Shown here: one piece after another, positions 1 to 6,608 of the stretch
Numbering within the stretch: the stretch's first letter is position 1
Layout of the letters: each line of letters opens with the position of its first letter
Origin: an uncultured Chloroflexota bacterium
GTDB lineage: Bacteria; Chloroflexota; Anaerolineae; Anaerolineales; Villigracilaceae
Direction of reading: 5' to 3'
DNA: 14,303 nt
Assembly (NCBI GenBank): GCA_903837815.1
Contig: CAILWD010000153.1
Span: 1-14,303, forward strand
Notes under the pieces: model-generated
Database searches by the model: none
Seen by the model: the letters and a program-made list of their open reading frames with translations, nothing else
What the model was told of the DNA's origin: nothing
Made by a program: the position numbers and the translations under genes

Positions 1-497
1 ACATCCTCCGCCTTGAGCGCGTCAATCGTCTGCGAGAGATTTGCCTGCGCGATGAGCATATGCTCGCTCGCCCCCGACGAAGCGTTGACGGCGGCGGGAG
101 TCACCTCCACCGAACGCGCCAGCGGGATGACGATGCCATGCACGCCGATTGCCTCCGCTGTGCGGATAAGCGTGCCGAAGTTTTGCGGGTCTTGCAGGGA
201 GTCGAGAATCAGCATAAAGGGCGGCTCGCCTTTGGCGGTATCGAGGATGTCGGTCACATCCGCGTACGGGTATCCGCTGACCTCGGCGACGATACCCTGA
301 TGGTTCTGGTGGACCTTATCCAGTTTGGGTCGCGGCACGCGATAGACTTTGATTTTCTGCTGTTGCGCCAGTTTGAGGATTTCGGTCAGTTTGCCTTTTT
401 CCTGAACCCCTTCGGCGATTTCAATTGAAAATATCTGCCTGCGCCTTGCGCTCAAGACTTCAAAAACTGCGTTGCGGGAATAGATGAGTTCTTTCAT
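1..497 (-). CDS. rlmB: RlmB/TrmH-family 23S rRNA 2'-O-methyltransferase (5' part, cut by window edge)
   Basis: The start codon is the ATG at 497-495 and the frame stays open to the window edge, giving 165 visible residues of a protein usually about 250 long. Residues 1-75 match the small RNA-binding SpoU substrate-binding domain (starts MKELIYSRNAVFEVL). From about residue 94 the SPOUT catalytic domain begins: LDSLQDPQNFGTLIRTAEA at 98-116 holds the conserved N-F-G-x-x-x-R motif 1 (Asn106, Arg112), followed by RSVEVTPAAVNASSGASEH at 128-146. Known members methylate the 2'-OH of a guanosine in the 23S rRNA peptidyl-transferase region (G2251 in E. coli) using S-adenosylmethionine; the trefoil-knot motifs 2 and 3 lie outside the window. 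It lies downstream of the acetyltransferase on the same strand with about 100 bp between, and has its own -10 box. Family is certain; the exact target (RlmB versus another TrmH paralogue) is inferred. Confidence 0.93.
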   Translation of the reverse strand, partial: MKELIYSRNAVFEVLSARRRQIFSIEIAEGVQEKGKLTEILKLAQQQKIKVYRVPRPKLDKVHQNHQGIVAEVSGYPYADVTDILDTAKGEPPFMLILDSLQDPQNFGTLIRTAEAIGVHGIVIPLARSVEVTPAAVNASSGASEHMLIAQANLSQTIDALKAED

Positions 498-506
498 GGT
501 GGGGTG

Positions 507-512
507 ATTTTA
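507..512 (-). promoter_or_regulatory. -10 box for rlmB, very short leader
   Basis: On the minus strand TAAAAT lies 9 nt before the rlmB ATG, so a start site about 7 nt downstream would leave a leader of only about 3 nt. No Shine-Dalgarno sequence lies in front of the ATG (CACCCCACC) and no good -35 box is visible. Part of a pattern seen at several genes here. Confidence 0.45.
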
Positions 513-524
513 CTTGAAAAAGCA

Positions 525-583
525 GGCCACGCTTGAGGCGCGACCCGGGGTCGGAAGCTCGCTCAACAATGGGCCGCTTGGCC
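525..583. other. Nested inverted repeat between acetyltransferase and rlmB; possible terminator
   Basis: The arms are GGCCA (525-529) with TGGCC (579-583), TTGAG (533-537) with CTCAA (562-566), and an inner hairpin CGACC (541-545) with GGTCG (549-553). Read on the minus strand, the structure is followed within 4 nt by a short T run (521-517), so it could end transcripts of the upstream three-gene operon. The stems are interrupted, and it could equally be a decayed palindromic repeat. Confidence 0.35.
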
Positions 584-600
584 ACGTTTAAATACCCCTT

Positions 601-1143
601 TCATTTCACGATCGCATACATGTAACAGTCGCGCGGTTCGGGGCTGAGGTTGGGATGCAGGCTTTCACGCCGCAGGAGTCCTTCTCTCTGCATCCCCGCT
701 TTTTCAAGCACGCGCTGTGACGGGATGTTGTCCACGTCCACGGTGGCGTAGACGCGGTAGACGCCCGGCTGTTCAAACGCCCACTGGATGCAGGCGCGGG
801 TGGCTTCGGTCATGTAGCCTTTGCCCCATTGGGCGTACGCGCCCGTGTATCCAAAACTGACCTTGAACGGTTCGCGCTCCAGCCGCAGTTCGATCATCCC
901 AGCCAGTGCGCCGCTCTCTTGGATTTCCAGCAGGTAGCGGAAGTTGGTCTCCCCGTCCCAGGCGGCGATGGAGCGTTTCATCAACTCTTCGGTTTGCTTC
1001 ACGCTTTCATGCGGACGCCAGGTCAGGAAGCGGGTCACTTCGGGACGTCTCGCCCAGCCGTCGAAGACATCGGGGGCATCTTCCATGCGCGGCTTGCGGA
1101 GGAGCAGTCGTTCCGTTTCGATTTGTTCAGGTGGTTTGATCAT
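601..1143 (-). CDS. GNAT acetyltransferase, RimJ/RimL type
   Basis: A 180-residue protein of typical length for the Acetyltransf_3 (RimJ/RimL) branch of the GNAT superfamily. It opens with the family signature ETERLLLRKP (9-18). The acetyl-CoA pyrophosphate loop is QWGKGYMTEA (105-114), fitting Q/R-x-x-G-x-G/A, and DNIPSQRVLEKAGM (138-151) is the usual Asn/Ser plus LEK-x-G segment. Known relatives N-acetylate ribosomal-protein N termini or small amines and antibiotics; nothing here fixes the substrate. Its ATG overlaps the last 17 nt of the upstream MFS gene, so translation is probably coupled and the two may share a substrate class, which is inference only. The protein should be cytoplasmic. 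Confidence 0.9.
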   Translation of the reverse strand: MIKPPEQIETERLLLRKPRMEDAPDVFDGWARRPEVTRFLTWRPHESVKQTEELMKRSIAAWDGETNFRYLLEIQESGALAGMIELRLEREPFKVSFGYTGAYAQWGKGYMTEATRACIQWAFEQPGVYRVYATVDVDNIPSQRVLEKAGMQREGLLRRESLHPNLSPEPRDCYMYAIVK

Positions 1144-2293
1144 GTTTTATTCTTCTTTGCATAATGTTCAGCGCCAGCAAGCCGACGACATTGAATATCA
1201 CCGCCGACAACGCGACAAACAAAAATCCAAATTGTTGATAGATGAAGCCAGCCAGCAGGGCGCCGACGGCGCGTCCGAGGGAGTGACCCGTGAAGTTGAG
1301 CGAAAGCATCGTGGCTCGTGCCGCAGGGACGAGTTCGCTTGCCAGTGAGATATGGCTGACGATGACGTACTCGAACGTGATGTAGAACAGGAACAGCCCG
1401 ACCAACGCCCCGATCTGGGTCTGACCGATGAACGGGAGCAGGATCGAAGCCAGGGCATTGCCGACCAGCCCGATGGTCAGCGCAAGCGGTTTGCCGAGTC
1501 GGTCAGTCGTCAGCGCGACCAATCCTTCGCCGCTCAGTTCCGAGATGCCGATCACAGCGGAGGCTCCCGCGAGGGCGGCGATTCTCAGCCCGAAGGAGTC
1601 TTCCAGCCAGACGCCAAACGTGATGCTGACCAGTTCGTTGCCCGCGCTGGCGCACATGGCAATCGAAATTCCAGCCAGGGCGGGGATCGAGGTGAAGACG
1701 GCGCGATAGCCAGCGAGCGGATTATTGGTCAGTGTGTGGTGCGAGTCTTCGCGTGGGACGATACGCCAGATGACGAAAATCACCAACAGCCCAAGCGCCG
1801 CCAGCACGGGGAAGGGCGCAGACCAGCCGAAGGTTGCGATCAGAAATCCCATCGTTGGCATACCAACAATGAAAGCCAACGACCATGCAACTTCGGTGAT
1901 CGCCAGTGCCGTGCCGCGCTCAGCGTATGGGATGCGGTCACCGAAATACGCCTGCATCGCGGGGTCGAACATGTATTTGCCGAGGATCGCCAGAACCAAC
2001 CCCAGGGCGAAAGTCCAGTAGGATGGGTACACGGCGACGATGCCCATCGCCAGGGTGAAAATGGCAACGCCGAGCATCATGCCGAATCTTCGTCCGCGGC
2101 GGTCGGCGATGGGGGCGAAGAGCGGGCTGGTTGCGCCGACGAGGGACCGCGCCGTCATCAGCACGGACATGGAAGAAATATCCACACCTAGTCCGCGGGC
2201 AAAGACGGACAGGAACGGATACACCATCCTGTGGGCTGTGTTCAGGATGGTGCGGAGGAAGAGGAAGGCGATGAGTTGGAATTGAATTCGCAA
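1127..2293 (-). CDS. Major facilitator superfamily transporter (TTG start)
   Basis: A 388-residue polytopic membrane protein with about 12 hydrophobic segments. The MFS motif A sits in the loop after TM2 as PIADRRGRRFG (61-71), and the second half repeats the hydrophobic pattern. It is of normal length for a 12-TM drug- or metabolite-exporter type MFS protein; no residue pattern identifies a substrate. The chosen start is a TTG (2293-2291), 6 nt after the stop of the CcmC-like gene. The next in-frame ATG (residue 23) would cut TM1 in half, so TTG is preferred even though no Shine-Dalgarno sequence is visible. Its 3' end overlaps the acetyltransferase start. Three closely packed genes imply one transcript from the promoter at 2916-2945. 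Confidence 0.9.
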   Translation of the reverse strand: MRIQFQLIAFLFLRTILNTAHRMVYPFLSVFARGLGVDISSMSVLMTARSLVGATSPLFAPIADRRGRRFGMMLGVAIFTLAMGIVAVYPSYWTFALGLVLAILGKYMFDPAMQAYFGDRIPYAERGTALAITEVAWSLAFIVGMPTMGFLIATFGWSAPFPVLAALGLLVIFVIWRIVPREDSHHTLTNNPLAGYRAVFTSIPALAGISIAMCASAGNELVSITFGVWLEDSFGLRIAALAGASAVIGISELSGEGLVALTTDRLGKPLALTIGLVGNALASILLPFIGQTQIGALVGLFLFYITFEYVIVSHISLASELVPAARATMLSLNFTGHSLGRAVGALLAGFIYQQFGFLFVALSAVIFNVVGLLALNIMQRRIKHDQTT

Positions 2294-2299
2294 GATGTT

Positions 2300-2908
2300 T
2301 TATTTGTCTGTTTTCAGGGTGAGGAAAAAACGAGTCAAAAAGTACCCTGCGCCCCACGCCAGGATGTTCAATCCGACAAAGAATCCGATTACGTTCCACA
2401 AGCCCGAGCTGAAGATGGGTGATGGCGGTGGGTGCATGATATTTTCAGCAGATGCGAAGATCACGCGCAGGGTAATGATGTAGGCAATGTTGGCAAGCGA
2501 AGTCAGCCAGGAGATGCCGAAGAGCCATAAGCCAACTTGCAGCAGAATACCCGTCACGGCAAAGATCATCGCCAGGCGGAAGCGCGGCTCGGCGAGAAAA
2601 AGCCCGTTCCAGTTGCTTTGCATGGCGAACATCGAAAGCGGAAGGTAGGTTACCCAGAAGACGATGCCCGTGCGTCCGAGCGCGGCGCTCCAGGCGTGGA
2701 AAATCTCACGTCGCAGGACCAGACCTAAAAGTCCAGCCAGGGCGGCGGCGATGAAGGCGGCTTCCGCAGCCATCACCCAGGCTCCGTGCAGGTAAACAAT
2801 CCGCACGTTCGATCCCAATGACTTTTCTTCGGGACCAATGAAAGTCAGTAAGGCGATGGTGATTAAAGTAATGGCAAAATGAAGCAGGGGGGATTTTTTA
2901 TTAATCAT
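2300..2908 (-). CDS. CcmC/CcsA-like membrane protein with degenerate WWD-type region
   Basis: A 202-residue protein with about six hydrophobic segments. Residues 32-47 (GSNVRIVYLHGAWVMA) resemble the segment before the first haem-ligand His in CcmC/CcsA proteins (RI-Y-H-x-x-AW). SNWNGLFLAEPRFR (98-111) sits where those proteins carry the tryptophan-rich WWD motif (W-x-W-D-P-R-L-T). ENIMHPPPSP (about 155-164) sits where CcmC has its second conserved His (NTLHQ). Known CcmC/CcsA members handle haem for cytochrome c maturation. Here the tryptophans are mostly lost while two His remain, so a true haem lyase role is doubtful. No other cytochrome maturation gene is nearby. It is first in an operon with an MFS transporter and an acetyltransferase. 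The membrane location is sure; the family assignment is a motif-level inference and function is unknown. Confidence 0.55.
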   Translation of the reverse strand: MINKKSPLLHFAITLITIALLTFIGPEEKSLGSNVRIVYLHGAWVMAAEAAFIAAALAGLLGLVLRREIFHAWSAALGRTGIVFWVTYLPLSMFAMQSNWNGLFLAEPRFRLAMIFAVTGILLQVGLWLFGISWLTSLANIAYIITLRVIFASAENIMHPPPSPIFSSGLWNVIGFFVGLNILAWGAGYFLTRFFLTLKTDK

Positions 2909-2915
2909 GTGTGTT

Positions 2916-2945
2916 ATTGTACCTGCAAGACAAGACTTTTGTCAC
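2916..2945 (-). promoter_or_regulatory. Promoter of the CcmC-like/MFS/GNAT operon, leaderless
   Basis: On the minus strand GTGACA (2945-2940, 5 of 6 to TTGACA), an 18-bp spacer and TACAAT (2921-2916). The ATG at 2908 lies 7 nt after the -10 box, so transcription would begin at or one base before the start codon. No Shine-Dalgarno is possible in such a transcript. Confidence 0.6.
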
Positions 2946-2955
2946 AGCATAATTC

Positions 2956-2983
2956 TTGACACTAAACCTGCACGTAGTACACT
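2956..2983 (+). promoter_or_regulatory. Promoter of the riboswitch-controlled ATPase
   Basis: A perfect -35 TTGACA (2956-2961), 16-bp spacer, and -10 TACACT (2978-2983, 4 of 6). The predicted start near 2990 falls just before the first conserved riboswitch bases. It is divergent from the minus-strand operon promoter, and the two -35 boxes lie about 10 bp apart. Confidence 0.65.
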
Positions 2984-2989
2984 AAAAAG

Positions 2990-3136
2990 CGTTTGAGGAG
3001 TAGCCTCCTGTGTTCCCCCACAGGGCAGGTTGTCGTCATTCCATTGGCATTTTCTTGTGCCATCGGCGACCTGCGCGTTTGATAAAAACGTTGGCAAGAC
3101 CATCACGGAGGCTGTGGTGGCCTCCTTTTAATTTTT
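2990..3136 (+). promoter_or_regulatory. yybP-ykoY (manganese) riboswitch with terminator expression platform
   Basis: The leader has the conserved blocks of the yybP-ykoY RNA in order: GAGGAGTAGC (2995-3004; family GGGGAGUAGC), GTCGTCA (3032-3038) and GGCAAGACC (3093-3101; family GCAAGACC). The helices are: P1 TGAGG (2994-2998) with CC-A-TCA (3100-3105, one bulged A); P2 CCTGTG (3007-3012) with CACAGG (3019-3024); P3 of 10 bp, 3026-3035 with 3064-3073, capped by TGGCA/TGCCA (3045-3049/3058-3062); P4 CGTTT (3076-3080) with AAACG (3086-3090). An intrinsic terminator follows at once. Known members bind Mn2+ at the junction loops and control Mn efflux or P-type ATPase genes, which fits the next gene. 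The assignment was made by eye; a covariance-model search would confirm it. Confidence 0.9.
3107..3136 (+). terminator. Riboswitch intrinsic terminator
   Basis: GGAGGC (3107-3112) pairs with GCCTCC (3120-3125) around a 7-nt loop and is followed by TTTTAATTTTT. It lies between the aptamer and the ATPase Shine-Dalgarno, as expected for transcriptional attenuation. A competing hairpin can form from 3093-3122 (GGC/GCC plus ACCA-CA/TGTGGT), exclusive with both this stem and aptamer P1. Confidence 0.8.
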
Positions 3137-3198
3137 GCATAAATTAACAGGCGCCAGCGAAGTCTGGAGCGTAAAATTTCATACCCAGGAGATTTTGT

Positions 3199-6102
3199 AT
3201 GGCACAGCAAGAAACCAAGGAACAGGAATGGCACGCGCTCAAAGCGGAAGAGGTTTTACATCACCTCGAAGTGCGGGATGAAGGCTTGACCTCGGCTGAA
3301 GCCGAAAAACGCCTGCAACATTATGGTCCCAACCAATTGGAGGAAGCGCCGCGTCCGGGCTTTCTTGCCTTGTTGTGGGGACAACTCAACAACTTCGTCG
3401 TGATCCTGCTGATCGTCGCCTCGATCATTTCCGCCCTGCTCGGCGATTATGTCGAATCCGCCGCAATCATGGCAATTGTGGTGTTGAATTCGGTGCTGGG
3501 CATCATTCAGGAACAGCGCGCCGAACAGGCGCTCGCCGCCTTGAAGAAACTCGCCGCGCCCGAAGCGCAGGTTCTGCGAGACGGCTCGCGCAAGTCTGTC
3601 CCCGCCTACAACCTCGTGCCGGGCGACATCGTCTTCCTCGAATCGGGCAACTTCATCCCTGCGGATTTGCGCCTGCTGGAAGCGGTCAACCTGCGCGTCG
3701 AAGAAGCCTCGCTGACGGGTGAATCGCTGCCCGTGCAAAAGAATGCCGCGACGGTTTTGGAAAAGAACGTGCCGCTCGGCGACCGCAAGAACACCGCCTT
3801 CATGGGAACGGTGGTCAACTACGGGCGCGGACGGGGCGTGGTCACCAGCACAGGGATGACCACCCAGCTCGGTCTCATCGCCACCATGCTCCAGAGTGTG
3901 GAAACCGAAGAGACGCCGCTCCAGCGTCGGCTCGACCAACTCGGTCGCACGCTCAGCATCGGGTCGCTGATTCTGGTCGCCGTCGTTTTCCTCGTCGCCC
4001 TCGTCAACTACACCGAAATCGGTCTGCTCTTCTCGACCCCGCTTGAATATTTCAAGGAATATGTGGGCGAGATTACCGAAGTCTTTATCATCGCCATCAG
4101 CCTGGCAATTGCCGCCGTGCCCGAAGGTCTGCCCGCCGTGGTGACCATTTCGCTGGCGCTCGGAATGCGCGAGATGATTCAGCGCCACGCGCTCATCCGC
4201 AAACTGTCTTCAGTGGAAACGCTTGGTTCTGCCACAGTCATTTGCTCGGATAAAACCGGCACACTGACCCAGAACGAAATGACCGTCACCCGCGTCTGGG
4301 CGGACAATCAACTGGTTCACATCACAGGGACGGGGTACGCGCCGAAGGGCGAATTCCAGGTGGATGGAAAAAGCATCGAAGCGAAACAATATCCCGCCGT
4401 CCTGACGACCCTCTGGCTGGGCGTGCTAAACAACGACGCCTTGATCGAAACGACGGGCGAGAGCGAATCCGCCCAGACCTATCGCATCGTGGGCGACCCG
4501 ACCGAAGGTTCGCTGTTGGTTGCCGCTGCCAAAGCGGGGGCGGTTCACCTCGACGTCAAAGCTGCGTATCCGCGCGAGAATGAAGTGCCATTTGATTCAG
4601 AACGCAAACGCATGATTACCATCCACGACGTGACCAGACCGCATCCCAACGACATCTCCCCGTTCTACGATGAAGCGCACAAGAATTGGGATGTGATCGT
4701 GATGAAGGGCGCTCCCGACATTGTGCTGACCCTCTGCTCGAAATATCAGGGCATGGACGATAAGCCGCGCGAAATGACCGAAGCCATGCGCGGGCAAATT
4801 CTCGCCGCCAACGACGCCATGACCAAGGATGCCCTGCGCGTGCTTGGTTTTGCCTATCGTTTGGAAAAGAATGTGCCGAACAACATCGACGAGGTCAAGA
4901 CCGAAGATTTGGAGAAGGATTTGGTCTTCGTCGGTCTGATGGGCATGATCGACCCGCCGCGCACCGAGGTCAAACCCGCGCTCGAACATGCGCGTCATGC
5001 GGGCATCCGCACGGTGATGATCACAGGCGACTTCCCGAACACCGCCCGCGCAATCGCCGAATCGATTGGTCTGCTGCGTCCCGGCAAGAAGGTGATGACC
5101 GGCGCAGAACTCGACAAACTCGACGACGCGCAACTCAAGAATATCATCGAAGACACCGATGTCTTTGCCCGTGTCTCGCCCGAACACAAGATGCGCATCG
5201 TGGACGCCCTGCAAGCCAACGATGAAGTGGTCGCCATGACCGGCGACGGCGTGAACGACGCGCCCGCCATCAAACGCGCCGACATCGGTGTGGCGATGGG
5301 CATCACCGGCACCGACGTTGCCAAGGGCACAGCCGACATGGTGCTGACCGACGACAACTACGCCAGCATCGTCTCCGCCGTCGAGCAGGGACGCATCATC
5401 TACTCGAACATCCGCAAGTTTGTGTTCTTCCTGCTTTCTTCAAACGTTGCCGAAATCATGATTATCTTTTTGGCGACGCTGGCAGGTCTGCCCGCCCCGC
5501 TGACCGCCATTCAACTGCTGTGGCTCAACCTCGTCACCGACGGCGCTCCCGCGCTGGCTCTGGCGATGGAAAAGGGCGATCCCGACATCATGGATCAGAA
5601 GCCGCGCGCCAAGTCCGAGCCGATTGTCAACCGCTCGATGGGACTTGGCATCGTCATCCAAACCATCATGCAGACCAGCGCGGTGCTCGGCGCTTTCGTC
5701 ATGGGTTTGGTCTGGCATCTCGAAGCGGGCGCAATCATCCCGGATGGCGCGAATGTGATCTCCTATGTCCTCGCCCACGATTGGCGCGGCGTGGACGTGC
5801 AAACCGCCGAGACAATGGCGTTCGTCACCCTGTCATTGTGCGAGTTGTTCCGCGCCTACACCGTCCGCTCGGAACGCGCCTCCATCTTCACGATTGGTCT
5901 GTTCTCCAACAAATACATGCAGTACGCGGTCGGGGCATCCATCGCCCTGGTGGTGATCGTGTGTGCTGTGCCGTTCCTGCAGCCCATCTTCAACACCCAC
6001 TTCCTCAGCGGACGCGAATGGGCTTTGGTCCTCGGTCTTGCGCTCATGCCCGCCGTCGCGGAGGAAATTACCAAGTTCTTCCTGCGTCGAAGCGAGAAGT
6101 AA
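3199..6102 (+). CDS. Type II (SERCA-like) P-type cation-transporting ATPase
   Basis: 967 residues with the full P2-type layout: N-terminal cation ATPase domain, actuator TGES (173-176), M4 PEGLP (308-312), phosphorylation site DKTGT (Asp351), nucleotide-domain KGAP (503-506), hinge TGDGVND (681-687) and C-terminal M5-M10. Residues matching SERCA's two Ca2+ sites are all present: Glu309; Asn749 and Glu752 (SSNVAEI, M5); Asn777, Thr780 and Asp781 (NLVTDG, M6); Glu882 (CELFRAY, M8). Such pumps extrude Ca2+, and some also Mn2+, from the cytoplasm using ATP. The start has a good Shine-Dalgarno (AGGAGA, 3187-3192; 6 nt spacing). The upstream manganese-type riboswitch suggests Mn2+ is at least one physiological signal or substrate. 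It is monocistronic, ended by a strong terminator. Family is certain; ion preference is unresolved. Confidence 0.96.
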   Translation: MAQQETKEQEWHALKAEEVLHHLEVRDEGLTSAEAEKRLQHYGPNQLEEAPRPGFLALLWGQLNNFVVILLIVASIISALLGDYVESAAIMAIVVLNSVLGIIQEQRAEQALAALKKLAAPEAQVLRDGSRKSVPAYNLVPGDIVFLESGNFIPADLRLLEAVNLRVEEASLTGESLPVQKNAATVLEKNVPLGDRKNTAFMGTVVNYGRGRGVVTSTGMTTQLGLIATMLQSVETEETPLQRRLDQLGRTLSIGSLILVAVVFLVALVNYTEIGLLFSTPLEYFKEYVGEITEVFIIAISLAIAAVPEGLPAVVTISLALGMREMIQRHALIRKLSSVETLGSATVICSDKTGTLTQNEMTVTRVWADNQLVHITGTGYAPKGEFQVDGKSIEAKQYPAVLTTLWLGVLNNDALIETTGESESAQTYRIVGDPTEGSLLVAAAKAGAVHLDVKAAYPRENEVPFDSERKRMITIHDVTRPHPNDISPFYDEAHKNWDVIVMKGAPDIVLTLCSKYQGMDDKPREMTEAMRGQILAANDAMTKDALRVLGFAYRLEKNVPNNIDEVKTEDLEKDLVFVGLMGMIDPPRTEVKPALEHARHAGIRTVMITGDFPNTARAIAESIGLLRPGKKVMTGAELDKLDDAQLKNIIEDTDVFARVSPEHKMRIVDALQANDEVVAMTGDGVNDAPAIKRADIGVAMGITGTDVAKGTADMVLTDDNYASIVSAVEQGRIIYSNIRKFVFFLLSSNVAEIMIIFLATLAGLPAPLTAIQLLWLNLVTDGAPALALAMEKGDPDIMDQKPRAKSEPIVNRSMGLGIVIQTIMQTSAVLGAFVMGLVWHLEAGAIIPDGANVISYVLAHDWRGVDVQTAETMAFVTLSLCELFRAYTVRSERASIFTIGLFSNKYMQYAVGASIALVVIVCAVPFLQPIFNTHFLSGREWALVLGLALMPAVAEEITKFFLRRSEK

Positions 6103-6123
6103 TCGGCAAGTAGTAATCGGAAA

Positions 6124-6160
6124 ACTCCAGGACGTTGAACATCCTGGAGTTTTTTTATTT
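6124..6160 (+). terminator. Bidirectional terminator between convergent ATPase and zinc-ribbon genes
   Basis: A 9-bp stem ACTCCAGGA (6124-6132) with TCCTGGAGT (6142-6150), 9-nt loop, then seven T on the plus strand. On the minus strand the same stem is followed by TTTT, so it can also end the 6607-6185 transcript. Confidence 0.9.
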
Positions 6161-6184
6161 GTTAATTTACCTGCTGTGAAAAGC

Positions 6185-6607
6185 CTATCTTTTCCTTTTG
6201 AAGAACGCGCCCATGCCTTTGAGCGTCTGACGCCACGAGGCTTCGGCGTCGAGTTTACGCCGAATATCCACCGCCCGCTGGCGCATAAGTTCCATCACAC
6301 GCTCGTCCTCTCCAACATCCAGCCAGAAACCGTGACCTTTTTCGGAGCAGGTATCCAGCCTCAGGTCGTAGAGTCGATATCGAAATTCACCCAATCCTGC
6401 GCCGCACCTTGGGCAGGGATAGTTCGTCTTCGACTGGAAATGTACCAGCGACCCCTTGTGGATGTCGTCGTCGAAGACCACATCCTCCAATCTATCCAAC
6501 TCGTCAAAATCCAGCCACATCCCACGGCAGGCGGGGCATGAATCCACTTCGATCATCCCCTTGTAATATTTCTTCACCAGGTCGGCATTGCATTTTGGAC
6601 AGTTCAT
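6185..6607 (-). CDS. Tandem TFIIB-type zinc-ribbon protein
   Basis: 140 residues with two zf-TFIIB-like ribbons. The first uses Cys3, Cys6, Cys24 and Cys27 with the hallmark CPACRGMWLDFDEL (24-37). The second has CPRCG (65-69) and then TCSEKGHGFWLDVGE (86-100), where the second knuckle reads Cys87 and His92 instead of C-x-x-C. A basic tail (FFKRKR) ends the protein. Members are small proteins of largely unknown role, thought to bind zinc and perhaps nucleic acid or protein partners. The ATG lies 1 nt after the stop of the FHA/GAF/cyclase-fold gene, so it is translationally coupled to it and likely works with it; this link is inference. Confidence 0.85.
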   Translation of the reverse strand: MNCPKCNADLVKKYYKGMIEVDSCPACRGMWLDFDELDRLEDVVFDDDIHKGSLVHFQSKTNYPCPRCGAGLGEFRYRLYDLRLDTCSEKGHGFWLDVGEDERVMELMRQRAVDIRRKLDAEASWRQTLKGMGAFFKRKR

Positions 6608-6608
6608 G

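Noticed and set aside
60..428. Plus-strand open frame near the left edge
   Set aside because: The minus strand encodes a clear SPOUT methyltransferase across the same bases.
525..590. Possible tRNA on the minus strand, from GTGGCCAAGCGG resembling a Ser/Leu D-arm
   Set aside because: No acceptor stem, anticodon stem or GTTC T-loop can be placed at correct spacing; a nested inverted repeat explains the pattern better.
1352..2191. 279-codon open frame on the plus strand
   Set aside because: It is the antisense of the MFS gene. Its product is rich in Gln, Arg, Asp and Gly with no domain, typical of a shadow frame in GC-rich DNA.
3256..4188. 310-codon open frame on the minus strand inside the ATPase gene
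   Set aside because: It is opposite a certain P-type ATPase; the product is His/Asp/Gly-rich low-complexity sequence without motifs or an initiation signal.
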